From Krasilnikovia cinnamomea (GTDB taxonomy: Bacteria; Actinomycetota; Actinomycetes; Mycobacteriales; Micromonosporaceae), in contig NZ_SHKY01000001.1 in assembly GCF_004217545.1 (NCBI RefSeq), positions 5,704,001 through 5,768,000 of the forward strand: DNA of 64,000 nt. Reading direction: 5' to 3'. The notes beneath the pieces are model-generated. The model saw nothing but the letters and a program-made list of their open reading frames with translations. It searched no databases and had not been told where the DNA came from. This document shows positions 34,001 to 44,089 of the stretch, in pieces; position 1 is the stretch's first letter; each line of letters begins with the position of its first letter. The position numbers were made by a program, and so were the translations under genes.

Positions 34001-37000
34001 GAGCTGGCGTGGCCGAGCATCGCCGAAGGGTTCGCCCGGCAGGTGCGGCGCACGCCCGACGCGGTTGCCGTCGTCGCCGGGGAGCGCGAGGTCACCTATG
34101 CCCAACTCGACGCGTACGCCGACGCACTGGCGGCCGAGCTGCCTGCGGGCGGGCCCGGACCGGCCCGGGTCGCGCTGCACCTGGACGCCTCCGTCGAGCA
34201 CGTGGTCGCGCTGCTCGCCCTGGCCCGGCTGAACCTCACCGCCGTGCCGCTCGACCCGGCCTACCCGCCCGCACTGCTGCGCCAGGTGCTCGACCAGGCC
34301 GAGCCGCTGTGCGTGCTCGTTCCCGGCGACGCCACGTCCGGCGTGGACCTCGGGACCGTGCCGCAGCGGCCGGTACGGCTCACCACCGGTGCTGCGCACG
34401 TCGCGCCCGGACACCACGGACGGCCGCTCTACACGCTGTTCACGTCGGGCTCGACGGGCACCCCCAAGGGCGTGGACGTCTCCGACGAACTGCTGGCCAA
34501 CCTGCTGCAATGGCAGGTCGGCGCCGGCGACCTGCCCGGTGGCGCGACCACCCAGCAGTTCTCGATGCTCGCCTTCGACGTGTCCTTTCAGGAGATCTAC
34601 GGCACCCTGTGCGGCGGCGGCACCCTGCACCTCATCGCGCCGGGCCGCCGCCACGACCTGCCCGCCCTGCTCGACGACCTGGACCGGGCCGGGATCGAGC
34701 GGATCCACCTGCCCTACGTCGCGCTGCAACTGCTCGCCGAAACCGGCACCCGGCTCGGCCGCTTCCCGACCGCGCTGCGCGACGTGGTGACCGCTGGTGA
34801 ACAGCTCGTCTGCACCCCGGCGATCCGGCAGTGGTTCAGCGGCTTACCCGGAGCGCGGCTGCACAACCACTACGGGCCGACCGAGACCCACGTGGTCAGC
34901 GCCCTGGTGCTCGACGGCGACCCGGCTGGCTGGCCCGACCGGCCGGCCATCGGACGGCCGGTCGCCAACACGCACCTGCGGGTGATCGACGCCGCCGGTA
35001 CCCCAGTACCGCACGGCTGCCCCGGAGAGCTGTGGATCGGCGGCGCGTTCGTGCGGCCCGCCTACCTCGGCGACCCGGCGCTCAACACCGCCCGGTACAC
35101 CCACCGGGACGGCCTCGGCTGGTTCTTCCGTAGCGGCGACCGGGTGTACACCGGTCGCGACGGGCTGCTGCACTTCCTCGGCCGCGCCGACCAGCAGGTC
35201 AAGCTCGGCGGGTACCGGGTCGAGCTCGGCCAGGTCGAGGCCGCGCTGCTTCGGCACCCGGCGATCGTCAACGCGGTCGTGGTCCGCGACGGCGACCGGC
35301 TCGTCGCCTGCGTGCAGAGCCGCGACCCGGCCGTCGACGCTGCGTCGCTCGACGCGCACCTGGCCGGGCTGCTGCCCGCGTACGTGCGCATCGACCGGTA
35401 CCGTCTGCTGGCCGAACTGCCCCGCACCGCCAGCGGCAAGCTTGACCGGCTCCGGGCCCTCACCGCGGCGGGCCGCTCACTCGGTCCGGCCGCACCGGCC
35501 GTTGAGCTGTCTCCGTTGGAGGCCCGGCTCACCGGCCTGTTCCAGGCGGTCACCGGGCGGCGCCCCCACCCCGACCAGCGCTTCTTCGACGCCGGCGCGA
35601 CCAGCCTCGACCTGATGCGGTTCCAGCTGCGCTGTTCGGGCGAGCCCGACCTGGACGTGAGCATCGGCGAGCTGTTCGAACACGTGACGATCCGTCGGCT
35701 CGCCGCCCACCTCTCACCCGCTGCGTCGCCGAGCCCGGTCCCCGCACCCGCGGCCGCGGCGGCGCACGACGAGCCGATCGCGGTCGTCGGCATTGCGGTG
35801 AACCTGCCCGGGGCACCGGACCTGGCGGCGTTCTGGGCGATGGTGACCGAGGGGCGGCGCGGCATCGAGTACTTCCCGGCCGCCGACGGTCTCGTCGGCG
35901 CCCGCAGCCAGCTCGACGGGCTGCTCGCGTTCGATCCGGGCCGGTTCGGTCTGAGCCCTCAGGAAGCCCGGCTGATGGACCCCCAGCAGCGGCACCTGCT
36001 GATGACCGCCGTCGCCGCGCTCGCCCATGCCGGCATCGCCGACCCGTCCGGCGCGTCGGTGGGGCTGGTCGCGGCATGCGGGGAGAACACCTACTTCCAG
36101 GCCATGCTCCGCGACGGCCACCCCGACCGGCTGCCCGACCCGTTCCAGCTCGCCCTGCACCACGACAAGGACTTCCTCGCCACCAAGGTGGCCTACCATC
36201 TCGACCTGACCGGCCCGGCGTTCACCGTGCAGGCCGCCTGCGCCAGCTCACTCGTCGCGGTGCACGTCGCCGCCGGGCTGCTGCGCTCGGGCGACGCCGA
36301 GGTGATGCTCGCCGGTGGGGTCCTCGTCGACCCGTCGCTGCGCGACGGATACCGCTACCGGCCGCAGCACATCTTCTCCGTCGACGGGCACTGCCGGGCG
36401 TTCAGCGCCGACGCCACCGGCACTGTCGGCGCCAGCGGCGTCGGCGTCGTGGTACTCAAACCGCTGCGGCTGGCCCGCCGCGACGGCGACACCGTCTACG
36501 CGGTCATCACCGGCTCGGCGCTGAACAACGACGGCGCCGCGAAGATGAGCTACAGCGCGCCGTCGCTGCCCGGCCAGCGCGACGTGATCCGCACCGCCCT
36601 GCGCCGCAGCGGCTACACCGCCCGCGACCTCGGCTACGTCGAGGCGCACGGCACCGGCACCGAGCTCGGCGACCCGGTCGAGGTCGGCGCCCTCCGCCAG
36701 GCCCTGGACCTTCCGGAGGGCGAGGTCGCCCTGGCGACGGTGAAGAGCCAGCTCGGTCACCTCGGCGCAGCCGCCGGGGTCGTCGGGCTGATCCGGGCGG
36801 TGCTCGCCGTGCACCACGGGGTCGTGCCGCCGAGCGTCGACTTCGACCGGCCGAACCCGCGCATCGGACCCCTCGCCCCGTTCTACGTGCCGACCACCGC
36901 GCAGCCGTGGCCGGCCGGGAAGCCCCGGGTCGCCGGGGTGAGCAGCTTCGGGATCGGCGGCACCAACGCGCACCTCATCCTCGCGGCACCGGATCCCGGC

Positions 37001-39679
37001 CCAGCGCCGGTCGTGGAGGACTCCACGGAGCTGGTGCTGTCCAGTCCGACCGCTACCGCGCTGCGCGCCGACGCCGACCGCGTCGCCGCCTATCTGGAGA
37101 CCAACCCCGGGCAGTTCCGGGCGGTGCTGCGGCACCTGCGGTCCGGCCGGCCGCGGCACGTGTTCCGGATTGCGGCCGACTGCCCGGACGTGGCCTCGGC
37201 GGTGGCGTTCCTGCGGACTGCCGAGCCGCAGCGGGTCACCTTCGCGGCGGCGCCGGTTGCCGGCCCGGCGCAGCCACCGTGGGACTTTCCGCCGCCCACG
37301 TTCGACCTCGCCGACTACGACTTCCTGGAGAGCGGCGCCACCCGGCTCCCGGCGCACGAGTGGCTGCGCCAGCCGCACTGGGTGCGCCGGCACCGGGCCA
37401 AGACCACCACAGGACCAGCCGGGACCGTCGTGGTCGTCGGCGCCGACCTGCCCGACCTGCCCGGTACGCGGATCGTGCGGGTCGCGGTGGGGGAGCGGTT
37501 CGCGCGGCTCGATGCCGACCGGTTCACCGTCGACCCCGCCGAGCCGGCCTCGTTGCGGCTGCTCGTCGACGCGATCGGCGATCCCGGACCGTCCGGTGTG
37601 GACTGGCTGCACGCACTGCCGCTCGCCGTGACCGGCCCGGTCGACACGCACCGCCTGGACCGGGCCCGCTGGGCCTGCCTGGACACCCCGGCCGCGCTGC
37701 TCAAGGCGCTGCCCGGGTCGATCCGCATCTGGTGGCTCTCGCACGCGGCGCAGCCGGTCGAGGGTTCGGTTTCGCGTCCTGAGCTCGGGTTGCTCGCCGG
37801 TGCCTGTGAGGTGGCACCGCAGGAATCCGGAGTCGACACCCACTGGCTCGACCTGCCCGATCCGGATCCGCGCACCTGGGCCGCGGCCGTCCTGGCACTG
37901 CTGGGCGACGCCAGCGCTCTGCCGCGGCGGTTGGCGCTGCGGTCCGGGTACTGGTGGGAGCCGCAGCTGCTACCGGTCCGGCCGTCCAGCGGCGACCTGC
38001 CGGTCGCGCCGGACGGCGTGTATCTCGTGCTGGGCGGCACCGGCGGGATCGGCTCGGCCGTCGCCGAGCAGCTGCTCGCTGCGTCCGCCGGGCGGGTGCT
38101 GCTGCTGGCCCGCCGGCCCGGCCTGCCCGACGCGCTGCGGCCGTGGGCTGATCGAATCACAGTGATCGCTGCCGACCTGAGCTCCTCCCCGCTCGAGGAC
38201 GTGATTGCGGCGCACACCGGAAGGCTTGATGGCATCGTTCACGCGGCCGGGGAGGCGGCGGGAGCGGCCATCGCCGGGCGCGACGCGGCCGCGATGGGCG
38301 CGAGCATCGCGGGAAAGCTGGCCGGGGCGCTGCTCGTCGAACGGCTCATCGCCCGTTTCGATCCGGTGTTCGCGGTGTACTGCTCGTCGATGGCCAGCCT
38401 GCTCGGCGGCGTCGGGCAGCTCGATTACGCCGCCGCGAACGGGCTGCTCGACGGCTTCGCCCGGCACCGCACCGGGCCGGCCGAGACGACCGTGCGCAGC
38501 ACGCTGAACTGGGACGTGTGGCGCGACACCGGCATGGCCCGCGACGCCCTGGCCGGCGACGAGCGGCACCAGGCCCATCTCGCCGTCGGCCTGACCCGCG
38601 CCGAAGGGCAGACGCAGTTCGGCCACGCGCTGCGGCTGGGCCTGCCGCAGCTGCTGATCAACACCACCGACCTCGACACGGCCCGCGGCTTCTACGAGGC
38701 GAGCCGGCCAGTCGTGGCGGAACCGGACGACGACCTGGCCGGGTTCCTCGGCCGGCAGCTCGGGCGAACCGACTTCGGACCGGCCGACTGCCTCTACGAC
38801 CTGGGCGCCGATTCACTCACCCTCCTCGACCTCATCGCGGAGGTGAAGGAGCGCTACGGCGTCGGGCTGGACCTGTCGGACCTCAGCCACCGGGTCAGCC
38901 TCGGCGAGATCCTCGACCTGGTCGCGGTGGCGGGCCGGCCGAGTGGTGACGCGGTCGACGTGAGCGTGTGGCAGCACGGCACCGGCCGCGACGTGCTGTG
39001 CCTGATCCACCCGGTCGGCGGTGACATCGGCGCCTACCGGCCGCTGGTGGCGGCGCTCGGCCCGGCGCTCAGCGTGTGCCTCATCGCCGACCCCGGGCTG
39101 CGCGACGGCAGGCCGCCCGGCTGGAGCGTGGCCGAGCGGGCGAAGCGCTATCTGGCCGCCCTCGACGCCCGCTTCCCGCAGCCCGGGTGGCGCATGCGGC
39201 TCGGGGGGTGGTCGTTCGGCGCGTGGGTGGCTCTGGCGATGGCCGCCGAGGCCGAGGCCGCCGGGCGGCCGGTCGCCGCGCTGAACCTGCTCGACCCACC
39301 GCCGCCCGACGCGGGGCCGGCACTGGGCAGCTACGACGAGCAGCAGTTGGCGACGGTGTTCGCAGCGGAGCTGAGTGCGCCGGGCAGCCACACGGCCGCC
39401 GAGCACGCGCAGCGGCTGGCCCGGTGCTGCCGGGCCAACCTGGCCGCCATGGCCGAAGCGAGGCTGCCCCGGCTGGCCGCGACTCCGGCCCGGCTATGGC
39501 TGGCCACCGGCGCGACCGCCGGGCTGCCCGCACCGGTCGACCCGGCCGCGCAGTGGACCGTCTGGCGCGATCGGCTGCCCGGCGACGCCACCTGGGAGCC
39601 GGTCAGCACCACCCACTACGGCATCGTGCAGTCCCCGCACGTGACCGCCATTGCCCAGCGCATCGAGGAAACACCGTGA
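31007..39679 (+). CDS. NRPS5/PKS hybrid: A-T-C-A-T-KS-KR-ACP-TE, no acyltransferase
   Basis: The protein has 2890 residues, with an ATGA overlap to NRPS4. It opens with an adenylation domain without a C domain (code DAFFLGVTFK, isoleucine/valine-like, tentative) and carrier Ser516, as in a loading module. Next come C (AHHIAVDG near 694), A (code DVQHVAHVVK, proline-type) and carrier Ser1533. The ketosynthase (about 1588-2010) has Cys1745 in ACASSL plus EAHGTGTE and KSQLGHLG. Between KS and KR the linker (LVLSSPTATALR... to LPAHEWLRQPHW) lacks any AT motif. The ketoreductase (from about 2338) has GGTGGIG and DYAAAN. ACP Ser2603; thioesterase Ser2736 in GGWSFGAW. Predicted release product: dipeptide extended by one ketide with a beta-hydroxyl. 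Malonyl loading must come in trans. Confidence 0.92.
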
Positions 39680-41442
39680 CACTCGAAACCGTCGACCCGT
39701 GGTTCAGCCGGGTGAGCGGACCGGCCGGACCGGCCCGGCTGTTCTGCTTCCCGCACGCGGGCGGCAACCCGGCGGATTTCCTGGCCTGGGCCGGCCCGCT
39801 CGCCCCCGACGTGGAACTGCTTCTGCCGAACCTGCCCGGGCGCGGCACTCGGCTGTTCGAGCCGCCGATCGGCGAGCTCGGCCCGCTCGTGGAGCAGCTC
39901 ACCGGCGCGGTGAGCAGGCTTGCCGACCGGCCGTTCGCGCTGTTCGGGCACAGTTTCGGCGCGCTCGTCGCATTCGAGATCGCCCGGGCGCTGCGCCGGG
40001 CGGGCGGGCCGGCGCCGGTCGCGCTGTGGGTGTCGGGCGCCGAAGGGCCGCAGCTGCGCTCGCAGCGCCGACGGGTGCACGACATGCCCGACGACGAGCT
40101 GATCGACGTGCTGCGCGAGTATGCCGGTACCTCCGCCGAACTCCTCGAACATCGCGAGCTCGTCGAGCTGATCCTGCCCGGCGTGCGGGCCGACTTCGCG
40201 ATGAACGAGCGCTACACGTACCGGCCGGAGCCGCCGCTGGCGCTGCCGATCCACGTGCTGCACGCCTCGGACGACCCGCACGTGGTCACCGACCCGGTGG
40301 CCGGCTGGACCCGGGAGACGACCTATCCGCCGCACGTCACGATGTTCCCCGGCGGGCACTTCTTCCTGCGTGAGCACGAAGCCGCCGTCGCCGCGCTGCT
40401 GCGGGCCGGGCTCACCGCCGTTGACCCGAGGAACCCGTACCAGGACCAGCCCGCCCGCGCCTTCTGGCGTACCGGCGTCGCCGAACCCGATCCCCTCGAC
40501 ATCACCGACGTGTGGCGGCCGAAGTTCGCCATGGGCCAGGACGACCCGATCATCACCGCCGGGTCGTGCTTCGCCCGGGAGATCGGCCGGGCACTGCTGG
40601 AGCGAGGGATGCATTGGTACGTCGCCGAGCTGCCGCCGCCCGGGCTGAGCGCCGCCGAGCGGGCCGACCGGCACTACGGCGAGTTCTCCTTCCGCACCGG
40701 CAACATCTACACGACAGCGCTGCTGCGGCAGTGGGTCGAGTGGGCGTTCGGGAAGGCCGAGCCACCTGCGTCGAGCTGGGAGCACGACGGGCGCCACTTC
40801 GACCCGTACCGGCCCTCCGTCGACCCGGCCGGCTTCGCGTCGCTGGATGACCTGCTCGCCGCCCGGCAGACGACTCTCGCCGCGATCCGGCGTGCGGTCG
40901 AGACGGCCGCCTGCTTCGTGTTCACCATGGGGCTGACCGAAGTCTGGGCCGACCGGGCCGACGGCACCGTCTTCCCCTCCTGTCCGGGAACCATCCGGGG
41001 CACCTTCGACCCCGATCGGCACGTGTTGCGCAACCTCACCTTCTTCGAGGTGTACGAGGATCTCGCGGCGACTGTCGAGCTGTGCCGGGCGGTCAACCCC
41101 GGGCTGCGGGTGCTGCTGACCGTGTCACCACACCCGATCACCGCGACCGCGACGGGCTCGCACGCGCTCGTCGCCAGCACGCACACCAAGGCGGTGCTGC
41201 GGGCGGTCGCCGGGGAGCTCGCCGCGCAGCGCGGCGACGTCGACTACTTCCCGTCCTACGAGCTGATCACCGGTGCGCCGTTCCGATCCCGTTTCTACCA
41301 GGCCAACCTGCGTACGGTCGGCCCCGAGGGGGTCGCGTTCGTGATGCGGCATTTCCTCGGGCCCACGTCGGTGTCGTCCACTGCGGATGGAGGTGACCTG
41401 TCCTGTGACGATGCCGTCCTCGACTACTACAACGCGCACTGA
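39676..41442 (+). CDS. Type II thioesterase fused to GSCFA-family domain
   Basis: The start is GTG 39676, overlapping the NRPS5 stop (GTGA); the product has 588 residues. Residues 1-245 are a type II (proofreading) thioesterase: LFCFPHAGGN, Ser93 in GHSFGALVAFE and a late GGHFFL histidine. Residues about 255-588 match the GSCFA family, with the literal motif at 296-300 (AGSCFAREIG), then GNIYTTALLRQW and FTMGLTEVW. GSCFA proteins are SGNH-hydrolase-like with unclear substrates. Type II thioesterases remove wrong acyl groups from carrier domains and are usually single-domain, so the fusion is unusual. The second half may deacylate or transfer an acyl group on the finished product (inference). 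Confidence 0.88.
   Translation: MTLETVDPWFSRVSGPAGPARLFCFPHAGGNPADFLAWAGPLAPDVELLLPNLPGRGTRLFEPPIGELGPLVEQLTGAVSRLADRPFALFGHSFGALVAFEIARALRRAGGPAPVALWVSGAEGPQLRSQRRRVHDMPDDELIDVLREYAGTSAELLEHRELVELILPGVRADFAMNERYTYRPEPPLALPIHVLHASDDPHVVTDPVAGWTRETTYPPHVTMFPGGHFFLREHEAAVAALLRAGLTAVDPRNPYQDQPARAFWRTGVAEPDPLDITDVWRPKFAMGQDDPIITAGSCFAREIGRALLERGMHWYVAELPPPGLSAAERADRHYGEFSFRTGNIYTTALLRQWVEWAFGKAEPPASSWEHDGRHFDPYRPSVDPAGFASLDDLLAARQTTLAAIRRAVETAACFVFTMGLTEVWADRADGTVFPSCPGTIRGTFDPDRHVLRNLTFFEVYEDLAATVELCRAVNPGLRVLLTVSPHPITATATGSHALVASTHTKAVLRAVAGELAAQRGDVDYFPSYELITGAPFRSRFYQANLRTVGPEGVAFVMRHFLGPTSVSSTADGGDLSCDDAVLDYYNAH
41389..41396 (+). promoter_or_regulatory. Ribosome binding site GGAGGTGA
   Basis: This strong site lies inside the end of the thioesterase-GSCFA gene, 8 bases before GTG 41405. 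It favours that codon as the start of the SGNH gene over the in-frame ATGs at 41387 and 41411. Confidence 0.6.
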
Positions 41443-42109
41443 CCAAGCCCGTTTTCTCCTCATGGGTGACTCGCACGCCGGGCCGATCGGGCGGGCTGCG
41501 ACGGCCGCCGGGCTGCCCTTCGTGGGCGGGCCGATGGGCGCCGGGCGGGAGTTCACCGCCTCGTTCTTCGCGGTCACCGACGGGGCGCTCACCTTCCACG
41601 CGGAGGAGGCGCAGCGGCTCTATCGCGGCTTCCTCGAGGAACTGGGTGTCGCCGACCTCACCGACCTCACCGTTCCATTGGTGCTGACCTTCGGGTTCAG
41701 CGCGCACTTCTACGCCACCACCGAGAACTGGCGTATCTACCGTGACCCGGCCGGCGGCTATCTTCCCGGCTTCACCACCAGCCGGTTGTTCGACGCCATC
41801 GTGCAGGCCATGGCCGCCGACGCGCTCGCCTTCTACCGCCACGCCGTCGACGCCGGGCTGCGGGTGCTCGCCGTGCTCCCGCCGCAGCGGGTGCCGGTGC
41901 ATTCCGACGCGACCATCTTCAAGGCCGCCGAGGATTGCCTGTGCCGCGCGCTCGCCCCGGCCGGCGTCGAGCTCGTCGACCTGCGTGGGCGAGTCACCGA
42001 CGAGCACGGCATGCAACGCCCCGAGCTGTGCGAGCCCGACGACCCGATCCACGGCAACCTCGCCTTCGGCCGGCTGATCCTCGCCGAGCTCCTCGACCGC
42101 GGGCTCTGA
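41405..42109 (+). CDS. SGNH/GDSL-hydrolase-like protein
   Basis: The product has 234 residues from GTG 41405, chosen by its GGAGGTGA site; it overlaps the previous gene by 38 bases. The GDS block is present near the N-terminus (LLMGDSHAG, Ser23). A C-terminal DPIHGN motif supplies the Asp/His pair expected in SGNH esterases. No signal peptide is seen, so it is cytoplasmic. It directly follows a GSCFA domain, a distant member of the same superfamily, so the two may act on the same ester or acyl-enzyme intermediate. The substrate is unknown; acyl transfer to or ester hydrolysis from the NRPS product is an inference. Confidence 0.75.
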   Translation: MTMPSSTTTTRTDQARFLLMGDSHAGPIGRAATAAGLPFVGGPMGAGREFTASFFAVTDGALTFHAEEAQRLYRGFLEELGVADLTDLTVPLVLTFGFSAHFYATTENWRIYRDPAGGYLPGFTTSRLFDAIVQAMAADALAFYRHAVDAGLRVLAVLPPQRVPVHSDATIFKAAEDCLCRALAPAGVELVDLRGRVTDEHGMQRPELCEPDDPIHGNLAFGRLILAELLDRGL

Positions 42110-42144
42110 GCCCGGACACCCCCTCACCCACAGCGGAGACCACC

Positions 42145-43014
42145 ATGGACCAGCTCGCGCTCGACGCGATGAAACAGCTCAACACCCGCACGCCCGAGGA
42201 GTACAAGCTCATCACGGTGCGGCCGATCACCCCGATCATCGGGGCCGAGGTGTCCGACGTGGACCTGAGCCGCGACCTGGACGCCGACCGGCTCGACGAG
42301 GTCCGGCGGGCGTTTCTCGCCCACCACGTGCTCGTGTTCCGCGACCAGACGCTGACCCCCGAGGACCACAAGCGCTTCGCGGCCCACTTCGGCACGCTGC
42401 GCACCCAGCCGATCGACGAGGGCGGCGACCCGGTGATCCTCGAGCTCAGCTCCGACTCCGACTCCAAGTTCGTCGCCGGGGACGGCTGGCACTGCGACGG
42501 CACCGCCGACGCCGAGCCCTCACTCGGCTCGATGCTCTACATCACCCGTACGCCGGAATCAGGCTCGGGCGGTGACACCATGTGGGCCAACATGCACCTG
42601 GCGTACGAGATGCTGTCGCCCCCGATGCGGGACTTCCTCGACGGGCTGACCGCCGTGCATGACGGCCTGGTGCCGTGGCAGGGGTATCAGCCGCCGGACG
42701 ACTACGTCGTGCCCAAGAGCGAGCACCCGGTGGTCGTGCGCCACCCCGACACCGGGCGGAAGCTGCTGTTCGTCAACGAGGGCTTCACCACGCATATCGC
42801 CGGGCTGTCGAAGGCGGAGAGCCGGGCGTTGCTCGACCTGCTGTTCGGGCTGGTGCGGACCGAGCCGTACCTGGCCTGCCGGGTGCGCTGGACGCCGGGC
42901 ACGCTCGTGTTCTGGGACAACCGCTGCACGCAGCACCACGCGATCTGGGACTACTTCCCGCAGTCCCGCTACGGCCAACGGATCACCATCAACGGCACCC
43001 GGCCCCGGGGGTGA
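42145..43014 (+). CDS. TauD/TfdA-type Fe(II)/2-oxoglutarate dioxygenase
   Basis: The product has 289 residues from ATG 42145. The iron facial triad is visible: His116 and Asp118 in GWHCDGT, and a distal His at 264/265 in CTQHHAIWDY. Arg in SRYGQRITI should bind 2-oxoglutarate. Other TauD features are HHVLVFRDQ, HFGTL and GDTMWANM. Relatives in NRPS clusters hydroxylate free or carrier-bound amino acids, often at the beta carbon. Here it follows the NRPS genes and overlaps the next flavoprotein gene (GTGA), so the two oxidative steps are probably co-expressed tailoring. Which residue is hydroxylated is not predictable. Confidence 0.9.
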   Translation: MDQLALDAMKQLNTRTPEEYKLITVRPITPIIGAEVSDVDLSRDLDADRLDEVRRAFLAHHVLVFRDQTLTPEDHKRFAAHFGTLRTQPIDEGGDPVILELSSDSDSKFVAGDGWHCDGTADAEPSLGSMLYITRTPESGSGGDTMWANMHLAYEMLSPPMRDFLDGLTAVHDGLVPWQGYQPPDDYVVPKSEHPVVVRHPDTGRKLLFVNEGFTTHIAGLSKAESRALLDLLFGLVRTEPYLACRVRWTPGTLVFWDNRCTQHHAIWDYFPQSRYGQRITINGTRPRG

Positions 43015-44081
43015 ACGTCGCCGGGCACTGGGATGTCGTCATCGCCGGTGGGCGGATCGCCGGAGCGGCGACGGCGTGGGCCCTCGCACCCTACGCCGAA
43101 CGGATCCTGGTCGTCGACGCGTCGCGGGCCGACACGTTCTGGGCGCAGCAGAGCACCTGGGATCGCGCCGGCAACCAGGAGTGGGACGAACTGGGCCTGC
43201 TCGACACGGTGCTCGCCTGCGGCGCGCCGCGTACCTTCGGCCACGACTTTCGCACCGGCAACGACGTCGTCGAACACCACTACCCGCAGGTCGACGACTA
43301 CGGGTTCCGGATGAGTGTGCCCCGCGAGGTGCTCGACCCAGCCCTCATGCAGACCGCCGAGAGCCGAGGCAACGTGACGGTGGTGCGCCCGGCCCGGGTG
43401 CGCGACGTCGCGCTCAGGAACGGCCGGGTCACCGGGGCGACGGTACGCACCGCCTACGGCGACCAGCCGGTCACGTCCGACCTGCTGGTGCTCGCCGACG
43501 GCCGGCGCTCCCGCAACGCCACCGATCTGGGCGCCCGGCCGTACCGGACGGTTCGCTCGCCGTGGGTGGCGATGCTGGCCTACTACGAGGATCTGCCACT
43601 GCCGACCGACCGGGCATACTTCTCGATGAGTGGGGGGAGCATCCTGATCGCCACGCCGTGCGGGAGGAATCAGTGGTGCATCGCCAGCGACGTCCACTTC
43701 GAGGTGCACGGCTCGACGGGGGAGCACCCGGCCGCGGCGTACGCCAGACTGGTCAATGAGGAACCACTTCTCGGCCCGGCGGTGGCGCGGGGACGGCGGA
43801 CCACGGCGGTCGCCGGTGCCGGGCGGCTGTGGATGCTGCGGCGGCCGATGACCGGGCCGGGCTGGGCGTTGGTCGGCGACAGCGGCTACCACCTCGACCC
43901 GGTTACGGCGCAGGGCACGCGCGCGGCCCTGGCCACGACCCGGCTGCTGCGCGACCGGGTGACGGCCCATGGCCAGATCGCCGGACTCGACCTGGACGGC
44001 CTGACCGGCGAGCGCGATGCGGCGCTGGACGAGGCATGGGACGAGACCGAGCAGGTCTGCCATCGCCGATCCTCGCTTTGA
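43011..44081 (+). CDS. FAD-dependent monooxygenase (PHBH-like)
   Basis: The product has 356 residues from GTG 43011, overlapping the dioxygenase stop. The N-terminal Rossmann motif reads VIAGGRIAGAATAWAL followed by an acidic VVDAS, so it binds FAD. The second FAD motif GDSGYHLDPVTAQG near residue 285 matches the GD...P..GQG block of aromatic-hydroxylase and halogenase-like flavoproteins; a halogenase WxWxIP motif is not seen. It is the last + strand gene of cluster 1 and ends 8 bases from the convergent condensation-domain gene. The likely role is tailoring oxidation or epoxidation of the peptide or a building block. Confidence 0.85.
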   Translation: MNVAGHWDVVIAGGRIAGAATAWALAPYAERILVVDASRADTFWAQQSTWDRAGNQEWDELGLLDTVLACGAPRTFGHDFRTGNDVVEHHYPQVDDYGFRMSVPREVLDPALMQTAESRGNVTVVRPARVRDVALRNGRVTGATVRTAYGDQPVTSDLLVLADGRRSRNATDLGARPYRTVRSPWVAMLAYYEDLPLPTDRAYFSMSGGSILIATPCGRNQWCIASDVHFEVHGSTGEHPAAAYARLVNEEPLLGPAVARGRRTTAVAGAGRLWMLRRPMTGPGWALVGDSGYHLDPVTAQGTRAALATTRLLRDRVTAHGQIAGLDLDGLTGERDAALDEAWDETEQVCHRRSSL

Positions 44082-44089
44082 TCTCGGTC

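Noticed and set aside
43011..44081. Flavin-dependent halogenase
   Set aside because: FAD motifs fit, but the WxWxIP halogenase signature is not visible, so monooxygenase is the safer call.
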